Of a stretch of 64,000 bases of DNA, positions 27,063 through 34,811 are shown one piece after another. How positions within the stretch are numbered: the first letter of the stretch is position 1; each line of letters opens with the position of its first letter. A program made the translations under genes and the position numbers. A model generated the notes under the pieces. That model was not told the DNA's origin, did not search any database, and was given only the letters and a program-made list of their open reading frames with translations. Source of the DNA: JAYPHU01 sp038127535 (GTDB lineage: Bacteria; Pseudomonadota; Alphaproteobacteria; Rhodospirillales; UBA2165); contig JAYPHU010000003.1 in the NCBI GenBank assembly GCA_038127535.1, forward strand, positions 102,840-166,839. Reading direction: 5' to 3'.

Positions 27063-27359
27063 TCCAGTGTCCTGGGTCCGGAGGCGGAGTTCGAAATCCT
27101 TTACTTCGTCATCCTTGACGAACGCCACCATCAGTCGTTCGCATTCGCCTTTGTCATAGAAGAAGGCTTCCCAATCGGCGCCCAGTAACTGATCACCACC
27201 GACGCCGAGAGAATCGGCAAAATACCGGTTAGAAAACACAACCCGGCCGTCGTCAAAAATGATCACTAAAATCCCCGCAGGGACAGTATTGTGAGAGATT
27301 TGGAGGTTCAGATCGTCGTTTAAAAGACGCTCAAATGATGTGTTGGAAACGCTATTCAT
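27063..27359 (-). pseudogene. PAS-domain protein 5' fragment fused to methyltransferase remnant
   Basis: From the ATG at 27359 (GGGAAG upstream) the frame encodes a PAS core: GILVIIFDDGRVVFSNRYFADSLG, then LLGADWEAFF and a KDFELRLRTQDTG strand. The PAS domain stops abruptly near 27063; what follows in frame is a read-through of the methyltransferase remnant and is not a protein domain. The original gene was probably a PAS kinase or similar sensor whose output part is lost. Confidence 0.65.
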
Positions 27360-27571
27360 CTTCCCTGTTTGCTCTACTTTATTTCCCGGTGTACCGGTTT
27401 TGATCTTAGGGTAAACGACAGAATTCCGCATACCATGTTATCTCCAATCAAACACATGGGAACAACCCTAATGAAAAACAAGAGGCACTTTTCGATTAAC
27501 TTCCCGCGCTTGAGGTCCTCAGCTAAACCCCATACTCTTTAGAAAACGAGATACCACCGGGGAGCTGGCAG

Positions 27572-28354
27572 TTGACGGATATCAAGAAAGATAAAGTGAA
27601 AGTATGTGACGTGGATTTGGTCGTCCGCCGCGCGGGCAGCGGTACGCCGTTGCTGCTGCTCCATGGGGCCAACGGCAACGCCTCCTGGCTGCCAGTTATA
27701 GAAGAGCTGGCGGAAAATTATGATGTGATCCTGCCCGATCACCCTGGTTTTGGCGAGACGGCGCAGCCGGACTGGGCGGATAACATCTCCGACATGGCGT
27801 ATTTCTATTTGGACGTCATTGAGGCGCTGGGTCTGAGCCACCTGCACCTGGCCGGACACTCGATGGGCGGCTGGATCGCGGCCGAGATCGCGGTCCGCGA
27901 CAGCCACCGGCTCAAAAGCCTGACCTTGGTCGCGTCGGCCGGCATTCTGGTGACCGGCGTTGATATGGGCGATCTGTTCGCTTGGTCGCCAGAAAAAACC
28001 ATTGAGAAAGTTTATTCCCGTCAGGAATTCCGGGACCAAATGCTCGACTTCGAGCCCAGCGAGGACGAGATCGAGACCATGCTGCGCAACCGGCAGATGG
28101 CGGCCCGGCTCTGCTGGATGCCCCGGTTCCACAATCCGGACCTGCCCAAATGGCTGCACCGGATCACCCTGCCGACGCTTATAGTGTGGGGCGACAGCGA
28201 CGGCATTTTCCCTGAGGCTTACGCTCACGCCTATCACGACCTGATCCCCGGCTCCGAGCTGGAGGTCTACAAGAATTGCGGCCACGCGCCGATGATGGAA
28301 GAACAGGTTGCGTTTATGCGGCGCATGTCCGGCTTCCTGGAAGGAGCAGCCTGA
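27572..28354 (+). CDS. Alpha/beta hydrolase (meta-cleavage-product hydrolase-like)
   Basis: 260 residues. Catalytic triad: nucleophile Ser in GHSMGGW (about residue 95), acid Asp in VWGDSDGIFP (about 208), and His in NCGHAPMMEE (about 237). The oxyanion HGANGNASW segment is near the start. The fold and size fit C-C bond hydrolases of aromatic meta-cleavage pathways or esterases. The start is a TTG at 27572 with GGGGAG upstream. Its TGA overlaps the ATG of the LLM oxidoreductase, so the two are translationally coupled. Confidence 0.82.
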   Translation: MTDIKKDKVKVCDVDLVVRRAGSGTPLLLLHGANGNASWLPVIEELAENYDVILPDHPGFGETAQPDWADNISDMAYFYLDVIEALGLSHLHLAGHSMGGWIAAEIAVRDSHRLKSLTLVASAGILVTGVDMGDLFAWSPEKTIEKVYSRQEFRDQMLDFEPSEDEIETMLRNRQMAARLCWMPRFHNPDLPKWLHRITLPTLIVWGDSDGIFPEAYAHAYHDLIPGSELEVYKNCGHAPMMEEQVAFMRRMSGFLEGAA

Positions 28355-29529
28355 TGGATTTCTACTTCTTCAATCTGATGCCTTATGGCCCCTTGGACCT
28401 GGACTATGACCAGGAATACCCCTCGGCCAATCTGATCCTGCCCAACAGCTATTACGACCCGAAGGAAGGCCACAAGCTCTACAACCGCTATATGGACGAA
28501 TTGGTCTACGCGGACGAGCTCGGCTATGACGGAGTCTGCGTCAACGAGCACCACCAGACGGCCTACGGTATGATGCCGGTGCCGGGCGTGATCGCCGGCG
28601 CGCTGGCGCGCCAAACCAAGCGCGCCAAAGTCTGTGTACTGGGACGCGCCCTGCCCCTGGTCAATAATCCGCTGATGATCGCCGAAGAGTTCGCCATGCT
28701 GGACAACATCACTGGCGGACGGTTCGTCGCTGGCTTTGTCCGGGGCCTAGGGGTCGAGTATCACGCCATGGGGATCAACCCGGCGTTTTCCTTGGAGCGG
28801 TTCCACGAGGCCCATGATCTGGTGATCCGCGCCTGGACGGAGACCGGACCCTTCACCTTTGAGGGCAAGCATTATCACCTGACCTACGTGAACCTGTGGC
28901 CCCGTCCCTATTCCCAGCCCCATCCGGAGGTTTGGATACCGTCCCAGGGTTCCGAAGAGACCATACGTTGGGCGGCGCACCCGGACCGCAAGTACACCTA
29001 TCTGAATGTCTACTCGCCGTTCGAGGCGGTGAAGACCTTCATGGGGATGTACCGCCAGGTGTGCGAGGAAGACTACGGCTACGAAGCGGAAGAACGGCAG
29101 CTCGGTCTGGCTCTGCCGATCTATGTGGCGGAGACCGACGAGATCGCCGCGAAGGAAGCCAAGCCCCATATCGAGGCGTTCTTTAACAAGTTCCTCCGCA
29201 TCCCCAACGAGCTGTTGCTGCCGCCAGGCTACACCTCCATCAGCTCCATGAAGTCCATTGCGCTGGCCAAGCGGCAGATGCTGGGCGGCGGCAAGGAGAT
29301 GGAGCGGATGGCGGATATCGGTATGTTTGTCTACGGCAGCCCGGAGACCGTCCGCGCCAGGCTGGAGGAGTTCCAGGATCAGATCGGCCTCGGCCAATTG
29401 TGCACCATCTTGCAGTTCGGCACCCTGCCCCATGAGCTCACAAAGAAGAACATGGAGATGTTTGCCAAGGAAGTGATGCCGCATTTCCGGGGGCGAGAGC
29501 GACAATCAAAATCCGCGGCGGCGGAGTAG
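28354..29529 (+). CDS. LLM-class flavin-dependent oxidoreductase (luciferase-like)
   Basis: 391 residues from ATG 28354, which overlaps the upstream stop. A luciferase-like TIM barrel: DELGYDGVCVNEHHQTAYG early on (the conserved NEHH), GRALPLVNNPLMIAEEFAMLDNITGGRFVAGFVRG in the middle (abridged: AEEFAMLDN, GGRFVAGFVRG), and VWIPSQGSEET later. Such enzymes use reduced FMN and O2 for monooxygenation. Substrate unknown. Coupling with the hydrolase and the OsmC-like gene 72 bp downstream suggests a small catabolic unit. Confidence 0.87.
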   Translation: MDFYFFNLMPYGPLDLDYDQEYPSANLILPNSYYDPKEGHKLYNRYMDELVYADELGYDGVCVNEHHQTAYGMMPVPGVIAGALARQTKRAKVCVLGRALPLVNNPLMIAEEFAMLDNITGGRFVAGFVRGLGVEYHAMGINPAFSLERFHEAHDLVIRAWTETGPFTFEGKHYHLTYVNLWPRPYSQPHPEVWIPSQGSEETIRWAAHPDRKYTYLNVYSPFEAVKTFMGMYRQVCEEDYGYEAEERQLGLALPIYVAETDEIAAKEAKPHIEAFFNKFLRIPNELLLPPGYTSISSMKSIALAKRQMLGGGKEMERMADIGMFVYGSPETVRARLEEFQDQIGLGQLCTILQFGTLPHELTKKNMEMFAKEVMPHFRGRERQSKSAAAE

Positions 29530-29601
29530 TCCCCGGTTGAACAACCGCGATTTTGTGCGCAAGATCGCGCCAAATCAAATCTAATCAGAGAGGATATCCA
29601 G

Positions 29602-30096
29602 ATGTCTGTTGTGAAACTGAAAGACCCCGAAGGCGCCAAGGTCCGCAGCATTACGTCGGAAAGCGATAACGGAATTGTCTGCAAAATCTCCGTCCCCGAA
29701 GGCAATCATGAATTTTACACGGACGAACCAGCAGAACGGGGCGGCACCGGCACGGCGGCAGCGCCGCTGTTTTACTTCACTGCATCTCTGGCCGCTTGCC
29801 AGACCGTGCAAATCCACAAAGCGGCCGCAGCTATGCGGCTGAAGCACGGCGCCATCAATATCGAATGCAATACCACCACAGACCGTATTCCGCCCATGGA
29901 CGGCGGCAGCGGCAAGGTGATGCGCTTCTGCGCGGCCGAACTCCACGTCGAGATTGAGACAAACGAGTCGAAGGAAAAAGTCGAGCGGCTGATGAAAATC
30001 TCCGAGGACATGTGCCCGGTCGGCAATCTGTTCTCTGATGCGGGCTATGAGCCGGAGCTGACCTTCACCATCAAGCCGATGCCGAGCAACGACTAG
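29602..30096 (+). CDS. OsmC-family protein
   Basis: 164 residues. OsmC/Ohr-like fold with two Cys at the expected places: AACQTVQIH in the central helix and DMCPVGNLF near the C terminus. The family reduces organic hydroperoxides using these thiols; some paralogues have unknown substrates. Cytoplasmic. GAGAGGATATCC lies upstream of ATG 29602. It follows the LLM oxidoreductase in the same direction. The MetE-like stub begins 14 bp after it. Confidence 0.83.
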   Translation: MSVVKLKDPEGAKVRSITSESDNGIVCKISVPEGNHEFYTDEPAERGGTGTAAAPLFYFTASLAACQTVQIHKAAAAMRLKHGAINIECNTTTDRIPPMDGGSGKVMRFCAAELHVEIETNESKEKVERLMKISEDMCPVGNLFSDAGYEPELTFTIKPMPSND

Positions 30097-30110
30097 GCTC
30101 GTTCAATTTC

Positions 30111-30240
30111 GTGAATAGACCTCCGTTTAAGGCGGACGTGGTCGGCAGCCTGCTGCGTCCGCCGGAAATTCATGACGCCCGGGAAAAGCTGGCCGCCGGC
30201 GAGATCGATGCCGGCGAACTGCGGGCCATCGAGGACGGGT
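30111..30240 (+). pseudogene. MetE-like (cobalamin-independent methionine synthase family) N-terminal stub
   Basis: A GTG at 30111 opens a frame that matches the start of the short MetE-like family (RPPFKADVVGSLLRPPEI, then AGEIDAGELRAIEDG). The match ends near 30240; the remaining ~320 residues are missing. The bases 30240-30296 read as coding-like sequence in another frame that I could not identify. An IS3 remnant begins at about 30297, so the gene was cut by the element or by a deletion beside it. Confidence 0.65.
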
Positions 30241-30296
30241 TCGCACCGGCGCGCTGGAACCGGTCGGCCGCACGTTGGCCATGTCCAGCCCCCTGC

Positions 30297-30692
30297 TTAT
30301 GAACCATTGGGGTAGAGAGTTTTCGGAATGGATGCTCTCATATTTAGGGCCTGGTGAGGGCGGATATGGTTGTATTGTTTGAGCCATGAGTTGATAACGG
30401 CCTGTGCCTGTCTGATCGTTGAGAACCACTCGGCATTGAGAACTTCCTGCCTGAGTGTGCCGTTGAAGCGTTCGTTGTATCCATTCTCCCATGGGCTGCC
30501 GGGATAGATCTGGATTGGCATGATCCTAACCTTCTTGAGCCAGGCTTGAAGATCACGGGCAATGAACTCCGGACCGTTATCTGATCTTAGACATGTTGGC
30601 TTTCCATGTTTGAGGAACAGGGGATAGAGAACCTCCAGCACCCTGCAGGTCCGCCTTTCTGAGGTATCCAGCTTCTGGCGGACATGAACCAC
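30297..30692 (-). pseudogene. IS3 OrfB transposase with internal in-frame deletion
   Basis: 131 codons. The start (VHVRQKLDTSERRTCRVLE) is the HTH-proximal end of OrfB. It is followed at once by the end of the rve/DDE domain: CLRSDNGPEFIA, then PGSPWENGYNERFNGTLRQE with the catalytic Glu, and NHIRPHQAL. Only the third acidic residue of the DDE triad and the Asp of SDNGPEF remain. The frame is preserved across the deletion. Confidence 0.78.
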
Positions 30693-30715
30693 AGCCTGAC
30701 GTAGATCGGCAGCCG

Positions 30716-30970
30716 TCAGGCTTTGGGTTTTAAATAATCCTGGCTCTCCTTAAGGATCAGCTTATCCAGCTCAAGCTCCGCAACAATCCGCTTCAACCGA
30801 GCATTCTCCTTCTCCATATCCTTCAACGCCCGCAGTTGAGACTTGCCCATGCCCCCATACAGCTTACGCCACTTGTAATAGGTCGCGTCACTGATGCCGG
30901 CAGAACGGACAACCGTTTCAACCGTTCCGCCAGACGCCAAATCCAGGTCGATCTGGCGTAAAATCCCCAA
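30716..30970 (-). CDS. IS3 OrfA (HTH) protein, start uncertain
   Basis: 84 residues from a TTG at 30970; the frame continues upstream as IDHREEDI before a stop, with no ATG, so the original start may be lost. An HTH_Tnp_1 helix pair (SGGTVETVVRSAGISDATYYKW) is followed by a coiled-coil/leucine-zipper stretch (ALKDMEKENARLKRIVAELELDK, abridged: KENARLKRIVAE), as in OrfA of IS3 elements. It normally binds the IS ends and frameshifts into OrfB. Confidence 0.7.
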   Translation of the reverse strand: MGILRQIDLDLASGGTVETVVRSAGISDATYYKWRKLYGGMGKSQLRALKDMEKENARLKRIVAELELDKLILKESQDYLKPKA

Positions 30971-31056
30971 TATATCTTCTTCCCTGTGATCAATACCGGG
31001 ATGGTTTTATGATCCGAAGCAGACGTTTAAATAAGATCGGCTATTACGTAGAATTC

Positions 31057-31092
31057 AAAAAAATAAGCCCTGGCCGGGGGAACCAGGGCTTA
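31057..31092 (-). terminator. Intrinsic terminator of the rpoE-chrR operon
   Basis: TAAGCCCTGG (31064-31073) pairs perfectly with CCAGGGCTTA (31083-31092), with a 9-base loop. On the minus strand it is followed by seven T residues (complement of CAAAAAAA). It lies 100 bp past the chrR stop. Confidence 0.8.
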
Positions 31093-31192
31093 CACGAGTT
31101 TTAACAGGGTAGTCTTCGTTTAGGTAATTGTTGATACGGCTGCGCGGCCCATCTGGATCAGATTTATTTTAAACATTTTTCTCTTGAACGAA

Positions 31193-31843
31193 CTATATTT
31201 TGAACAGCGGCTGGAGTAACCGTGGCAACCAACTATTAAACTGCAATGGAGCGTCCGTTACAGCCAAGCATATACAGGCGGCTTCGCGGCCGGCAAGTGG
31301 CTGATGCGTGAGCGCTTCGTCCGCATCTTCCAAATCACCAGGCCCGAACGTCCCGGTCTGATCGCTAAAGCTGCCGGACAACACGAGCGTCAATTCACGG
31401 CCACCGTGCCCATGTTCCGGTACGGCGCAACCCGCCGGGATTTTCAGCAGTCTCGCCTGACCACTGTCACCGGTATCAATCAGGCATTGAAAAGCCCCCC
31501 CGCCGAAAGTCGACCAAGGGATTCCACGAAACGTATCACCGACATAATTTCGCAGAGGCGATGGCACTTCCGCTTGGGCCAGGGGCTGGTCTGCGACCAA
31601 TAACTCATCCGTATCCAAGTGCTGATCGACCTTCGAGAGAAGATCGTCTAACACGCTTGCGGGGACATCACACACCCCTTCCGTCTGAAGGAGGGCGCCA
31701 CCCAACTCATCCGCAGTGGCGGCCTCTTCGCGGCAAGGCGGACAGAACGCTAAGTGGGTTGCGACGGCCAGACTCCAGCTTTCGCCCAAGGAACCGGCGC
31801 TATAACTTAGGAGCAAGTCTCCGGAAGGATGATGAGAAATCAT
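31193..31843 (-). CDS. chrR: ChrR-family zinc anti-sigma factor
   Basis: 216 residues. The N-terminal anti-sigma domain carries the zinc ligands of the ChrR family: His5, His30, Cys34 and Cys37 (THLAFCPPC), the same spacing as in Rhodobacter sphaeroides ChrR. A C-terminal cupin domain (about 110-200) has PEHGHGGRELTLVLSG with His and Glu ligands and a late His. ChrR holds its sigma factor inactive and releases it in singlet oxygen (established for Rhodobacter). Its ATG overlaps the TGA of the sigma-factor gene by four bases (ATGA), so both are made together. Confidence 0.93.
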   Translation of the reverse strand: MISHHPSGDLLLSYSAGSLGESWSLAVATHLAFCPPCREEAATADELGGALLQTEGVCDVPASVLDDLLSKVDQHLDTDELLVADQPLAQAEVPSPLRNYVGDTFRGIPWSTFGGGAFQCLIDTGDSGQARLLKIPAGCAVPEHGHGGRELTLVLSGSFSDQTGTFGPGDLEDADEALTHQPLAGREAACICLAVTDAPLQFNSWLPRLLQPLFKI

Positions 31844-32517
31844 TGGAGTGTCCTCAACATGGGTTTTAGTTTTTCGAATGATAAACGGAGCCTGGATTTC
31901 ACCGTACCCAGCGGCAGGTCAAGGCGTTCAGCAATTTCCGAATGGGTCAGGCCTTCCATGAATGATAAGGAGATTACCTCCCGCTGCTCACTTGGTAGGG
32001 TTGCCAAGCATTCCTGAACGAGCCGTTGGCGATCCTTCTCTTCGACCGCCTCGTCCGCCGGCTTCTCGGACACCGGCGACAGCATCGGGTCGTGAGGATC
32101 CAGCTCGGGCCGGTTTTCCTTGCGAAACCTATCAATACGCAAATTCCTGGCGATCGTAAAAATCCATGTGGACGGGGTGGATTTGTTCGGATCAAACAGG
32201 TGGCTTTTACGCCAAACCGCGAGCATGGCCTCTTGCACCTGCTCGTCCGCCAGCATGTGCTCGGCGCCTTGCCGCAACATGACTGATTTCAATCTCGGGG
32301 CGTACCATGCAAACAGATTTGCGAATGCCACCTTGTCCTTTTCGCGGGCAATCAGATCAATCCACTCGGCGTGGACAGCCGCAGGGTTTTCATCCGAAGG
32401 TCGGCTCATCCAAACGACCCGGCGTTTCGGTTCCGGCAATTTGCATGACCGTAAAGGATTATCACCCGGTACCGGGAACGAGGTGGCCGGGATTTCGACG
32501 GCGGCAGCATTAGACAT
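31840..32517 (-). CDS. rpoE: ECF sigma factor, ECF11 (RpoE-ChrR type)
   Basis: 225 residues from ATG 32517. Sigma region 2 is around EWIDLIAREKDKVAFANLFAWYAPRLK (abridged: FANLFAWYAPRLK) and the DEQVQEAMLAVWRK stretch, with NLRIDRFRKE marking the -10 recognition area. Region 4 contains SLSFMEGLTHSEIAERLDLPLGTVKSRL (abridged: LTHSEIAERL, GTVKSRL). An upstream TTG at 32538 is excluded because it lies inside the likely promoter (TGATCC / CGTATC at 32524-32551). The paired chrR indicates control by singlet oxygen or organic peroxide. Autoregulated by the promoter it overlaps. Confidence 0.93.
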   Translation of the reverse strand: MSNAAAVEIPATSFPVPGDNPLRSCKLPEPKRRVVWMSRPSDENPAAVHAEWIDLIAREKDKVAFANLFAWYAPRLKSVMLRQGAEHMLADEQVQEAMLAVWRKSHLFDPNKSTPSTWIFTIARNLRIDRFRKENRPELDPHDPMLSPVSEKPADEAVEEKDRQRLVQECLATLPSEQREVISLSFMEGLTHSEIAERLDLPLGTVKSRLRLSFEKLKPMLRTLQ

Positions 32518-32523
32518 ACCCTT

Positions 32524-32551
32524 GATACGTAAGAACAAAATATTTGGATCA
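32524..32551 (-). promoter_or_regulatory. ECF11-type promoter of rpoE-chrR
   Basis: Minus strand: TGATCC (32551-32546), exactly 16 bases, then CGTATC (32529-32524). This matches the two-block pattern recognised by RpoE of Rhodobacter (TGATCC then CGTA; from memory of the family). The CGTA block lies only 7 bases before the ATG at 32517, so the start of transcription should fall at or next to the start codon and the mRNA would be leaderless or nearly so. Confidence 0.7.
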
Positions 32552-32587
32552 CATATATCTTATTTTGATCCGTTTGATATGTTATTT

Positions 32588-32615
32588 TGATCTGTCTGAG
32601 AGAACACATCGTACC
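32588..32615 (+). promoter_or_regulatory. ECF11-type promoter of the FAD/DUF1365/CFA operon
   Basis: Plus strand: TGATCT (32588-32593), 16 bases, CGTACC (32610-32615). A second TGATCC at 32566 has no CGTA at the right distance. Transcription would start near 32621, about 47 bases before the ATG of the FAD protein. It faces the rpoE promoter, so sigma-E would drive both units. Confidence 0.6.
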
Positions 32616-32667
32616 AAAGAGCAACACATTCACAAACGGACTGTCGCACGCCCGGAACCGAATTTTT

Positions 32668-34014
32668 ATGAGTTACATCTCCCCTAAAGCCATCGGGCCA
32701 TTAGATATTGCTGTCGTGGGTTCAGGAATCGCCGGTATGTCGGCAGCATGGCTGCTTAGTAAAACCCATCAGGTCTCGGTGTACGAGAAGGAAGGCTGGA
32801 TCGGTGGCCATTCAAATACCGTGGACGTAACAACGGGTGAGGGGGCAACGGCGGTAGACACAGGGTTCATTGTCTACAACGAAGTAAATTATCCGAACCT
32901 GGTGGCGCTGTTTGATCATCTGAATGTATCGACCGAACCGACGGATATGTCCTTCGGCGTCTCCATGGATCATGGCACATTTGAGTATGGTAGCGGCACC
33001 CTTAACGCGGTAATCGGTCAACGAAAAAATTTGTTCAGACCCCGGTACTGGAAGATGGTGTCAGACATTAGGAAATTTTTTGCGGATGCCAGAGAATTTG
33101 TCGCCCCGGAGAAGGACAGTCTCGATCTAACCCTGGGAGACTTCCTCGATCGAAACGGCTACGGGCCCGAATTCGTTGACCGGTTTATCCTGCCGATGGG
33201 GGCGGCCATTTGGTCAACCAAACCGGCGGACATGCGTAAGCAGCCTGCGTGCACGTATTTGAAGTTCCTATATTCTCATAATCTACTGCAGTTTACGGGG
33301 CAGTTTCCCTGGCGGACGGTGACCGCTGGAAGTCGGCAGTATGTCAAAAAATTAACATCTGCGTTTTCGGACCAGGTTAAACTCAATCAACCCGTCGCAA
33401 GTATAAAACGCTCGCCAACCGGTGTTATGGTTACCGATGAACGAGGTGTCACCTTCAATCACGACGCGGTCGTTATCGCAACTCATGCTGATCAGGCCCT
33501 GTCCCTGCTGTCGGACGCCGATTTCTCAGAGAAAAAACTTCTTGGTGCATTTCGATATACGGACAATCACGTCGTCCTTCATTCCGATCCCGCCCTTATG
33601 CCGAAACGGCGCTCGGTCTGGTCAAGCTGGAACTTTATGGGTGAAACAGGCGAAGGTGTCAGTGTGAGCTATTGGATGAACAAATTGCAGAACCTGGATC
33701 AACGAAATCAGTTTTTCGTTTCGGTGAATCCGCTAGAGGAACCGGATCCTATTCTGTGGCACCGCAGCTTCAATTATACCCACCCGTTTTTTGATCTTGC
33801 GGCCTGGCGTGCGCAGGAGGATTTGTGGAGTTTACAGGGGCGCAACAATACGTGGTTTTGCGGCAGTTACTTTGGCAGCGGCTTCCATGAAGATGCCCTT
33901 CAGTCCGGACTTGCCGTCGCGGAGGATCTGGGCGGATTATCCCGCCCCTGGTCCGTTGAGAACGAGTCCGGGCGCATCCACCGCCGATCAAGAATCCAGG
34001 CGAGGCCAGCATGA
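32668..34014 (+). CDS. FAD-dependent amine-oxidase-like protein (UfaD-like desaturase)
   Basis: 448 residues from ATG 32668; earlier in-frame codons lie upstream of the predicted transcript start. A Rossmann FAD site opens the protein (AVVGSGIAGMSAAWLL, then VYEKEGWIGGHSNTV). The layout is that of the NAD(P)-binding amine oxidase / desaturase group found beside CFA synthases. In Rhodobacter a member under RpoE control (UfaD) desaturates methylated fatty acyl chains on the way to furan fatty acids (established knowledge). The DUF1365 gene overlaps its stop (ATGA), so translation is coupled. Confidence 0.82.
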   Translation: MSYISPKAIGPLDIAVVGSGIAGMSAAWLLSKTHQVSVYEKEGWIGGHSNTVDVTTGEGATAVDTGFIVYNEVNYPNLVALFDHLNVSTEPTDMSFGVSMDHGTFEYGSGTLNAVIGQRKNLFRPRYWKMVSDIRKFFADAREFVAPEKDSLDLTLGDFLDRNGYGPEFVDRFILPMGAAIWSTKPADMRKQPACTYLKFLYSHNLLQFTGQFPWRTVTAGSRQYVKKLTSAFSDQVKLNQPVASIKRSPTGVMVTDERGVTFNHDAVVIATHADQALSLLSDADFSEKKLLGAFRYTDNHVVLHSDPALMPKRRSVWSSWNFMGETGEGVSVSYWMNKLQNLDQRNQFFVSVNPLEEPDPILWHRSFNYTHPFFDLAAWRAQEDLWSLQGRNNTWFCGSYFGSGFHEDALQSGLAVAEDLGGLSRPWSVENESGRIHRRSRIQARPA

Positions 34015-34802
34015 GTATTGAGAATTCGGGCCTCTATTGGGGGCGCGTGGTCCACGAAAGGCAACGCCCGAAAAAGCACCGGTTATCATATAACGTATTC
34101 TCGCTTCTGATTGATTTGGATGAGCTTGAGATGCTGAACGACCGATTTCGGCTGCTCCGCTACAACAAAGCGGCCTTCTTCTCCATTTATGACAAAGATC
34201 ACGGATCAGGCAGCCCAATTCGAAACTGGGTGTCGGAGGAATTGGGAAGAAAGGGGCTGGAAGCCTTCAGCGCGCGGATTACCATGCTTTGTTATCCGCG
34301 TATCCTGGGATACGTGTTTAACCCGCTCACGGTTTTCTTTTGCTATGACATCGGGGGACAGATCGGGGCGATTGTCTACGAAGTGCACAATACCTTTAAA
34401 GAGCGGCGCGCTTACGTTCTACCGGTGCCCAAAAGCTCAAAAGAAGTCGTACGTCAGTCCTGCGACAAAGAGTTCTATGTCTCCCCGTTCATTCCGATGG
34501 ACTGTCGCTATCAATTCCGGGTGCAACCCCCGTCGGATCACACACGGGTGGTGATCCGGGAAGAGGATTCGGAAGGCCTTTTGTTGGCTGCCGCGTTCTC
34601 GGGGCGTCACCGTCAGCTCACCGATCGGAATCTGTTGAGGACCGCGATCAAATTTCCGCTTATGACAATCAAGGTGATCGTTGGTATTCACTGGGAAGCT
34701 GCTCGGCTGTTGCTGAAGGCCGCCCCGTATTTTTCTCATTCCGAATCAGCACTATCACATCATAGATTGCATACAGAACTTTCCAGAACAATTACGGACT
34801 GA
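34011..34802 (+). CDS. DUF1365 protein
   Basis: 263 residues. Opens with SGLYWGRVVHERQRPKKHRLSY-type sequence (abridged: GLYWGRVVHERQRPKKH) and contains LCYPRILGYVFNPLTVFFCYD, the DUF1365 core, and a VHNTFKERRAYVL segment. No catalytic motif is known for the family; it usually sits between a FAD amine-oxidase-like gene and a CFA-type methyltransferase, as here, which ties it to lipid modification. The start overlaps the preceding stop and cfa follows 9 bp later. Confidence 0.83.
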   Translation: MSIENSGLYWGRVVHERQRPKKHRLSYNVFSLLIDLDELEMLNDRFRLLRYNKAAFFSIYDKDHGSGSPIRNWVSEELGRKGLEAFSARITMLCYPRILGYVFNPLTVFFCYDIGGQIGAIVYEVHNTFKERRAYVLPVPKSSKEVVRQSCDKEFYVSPFIPMDCRYQFRVQPPSDHTRVVIREEDSEGLLLAAAFSGRHRQLTDRNLLRTAIKFPLMTIKVIVGIHWEAARLLLKAAPYFSHSESALSHHRLHTELSRTITD

Positions 34803-34811
34803 CCCGATTTC

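Larger units (their letters stand above)
30297..31000 (-). mobile_element. IS3-family insertion sequence, internally deleted
   Basis: Two minus-strand frames of an IS3-type element are present: an OrfA-like HTH protein (30716-30970) and a shortened OrfB integrase (30297-30692). OrfB opens normally after orfA (LTAADLRQ, RRTCRVLE) and then jumps directly to the last third of the DDE domain. About 140-150 codons are therefore missing, including the first two catalytic Asp residues. Exact ends and terminal inverted repeats could not be fixed by eye, so boundaries are approximate. The copy cannot transpose by itself. Confidence 0.8.
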
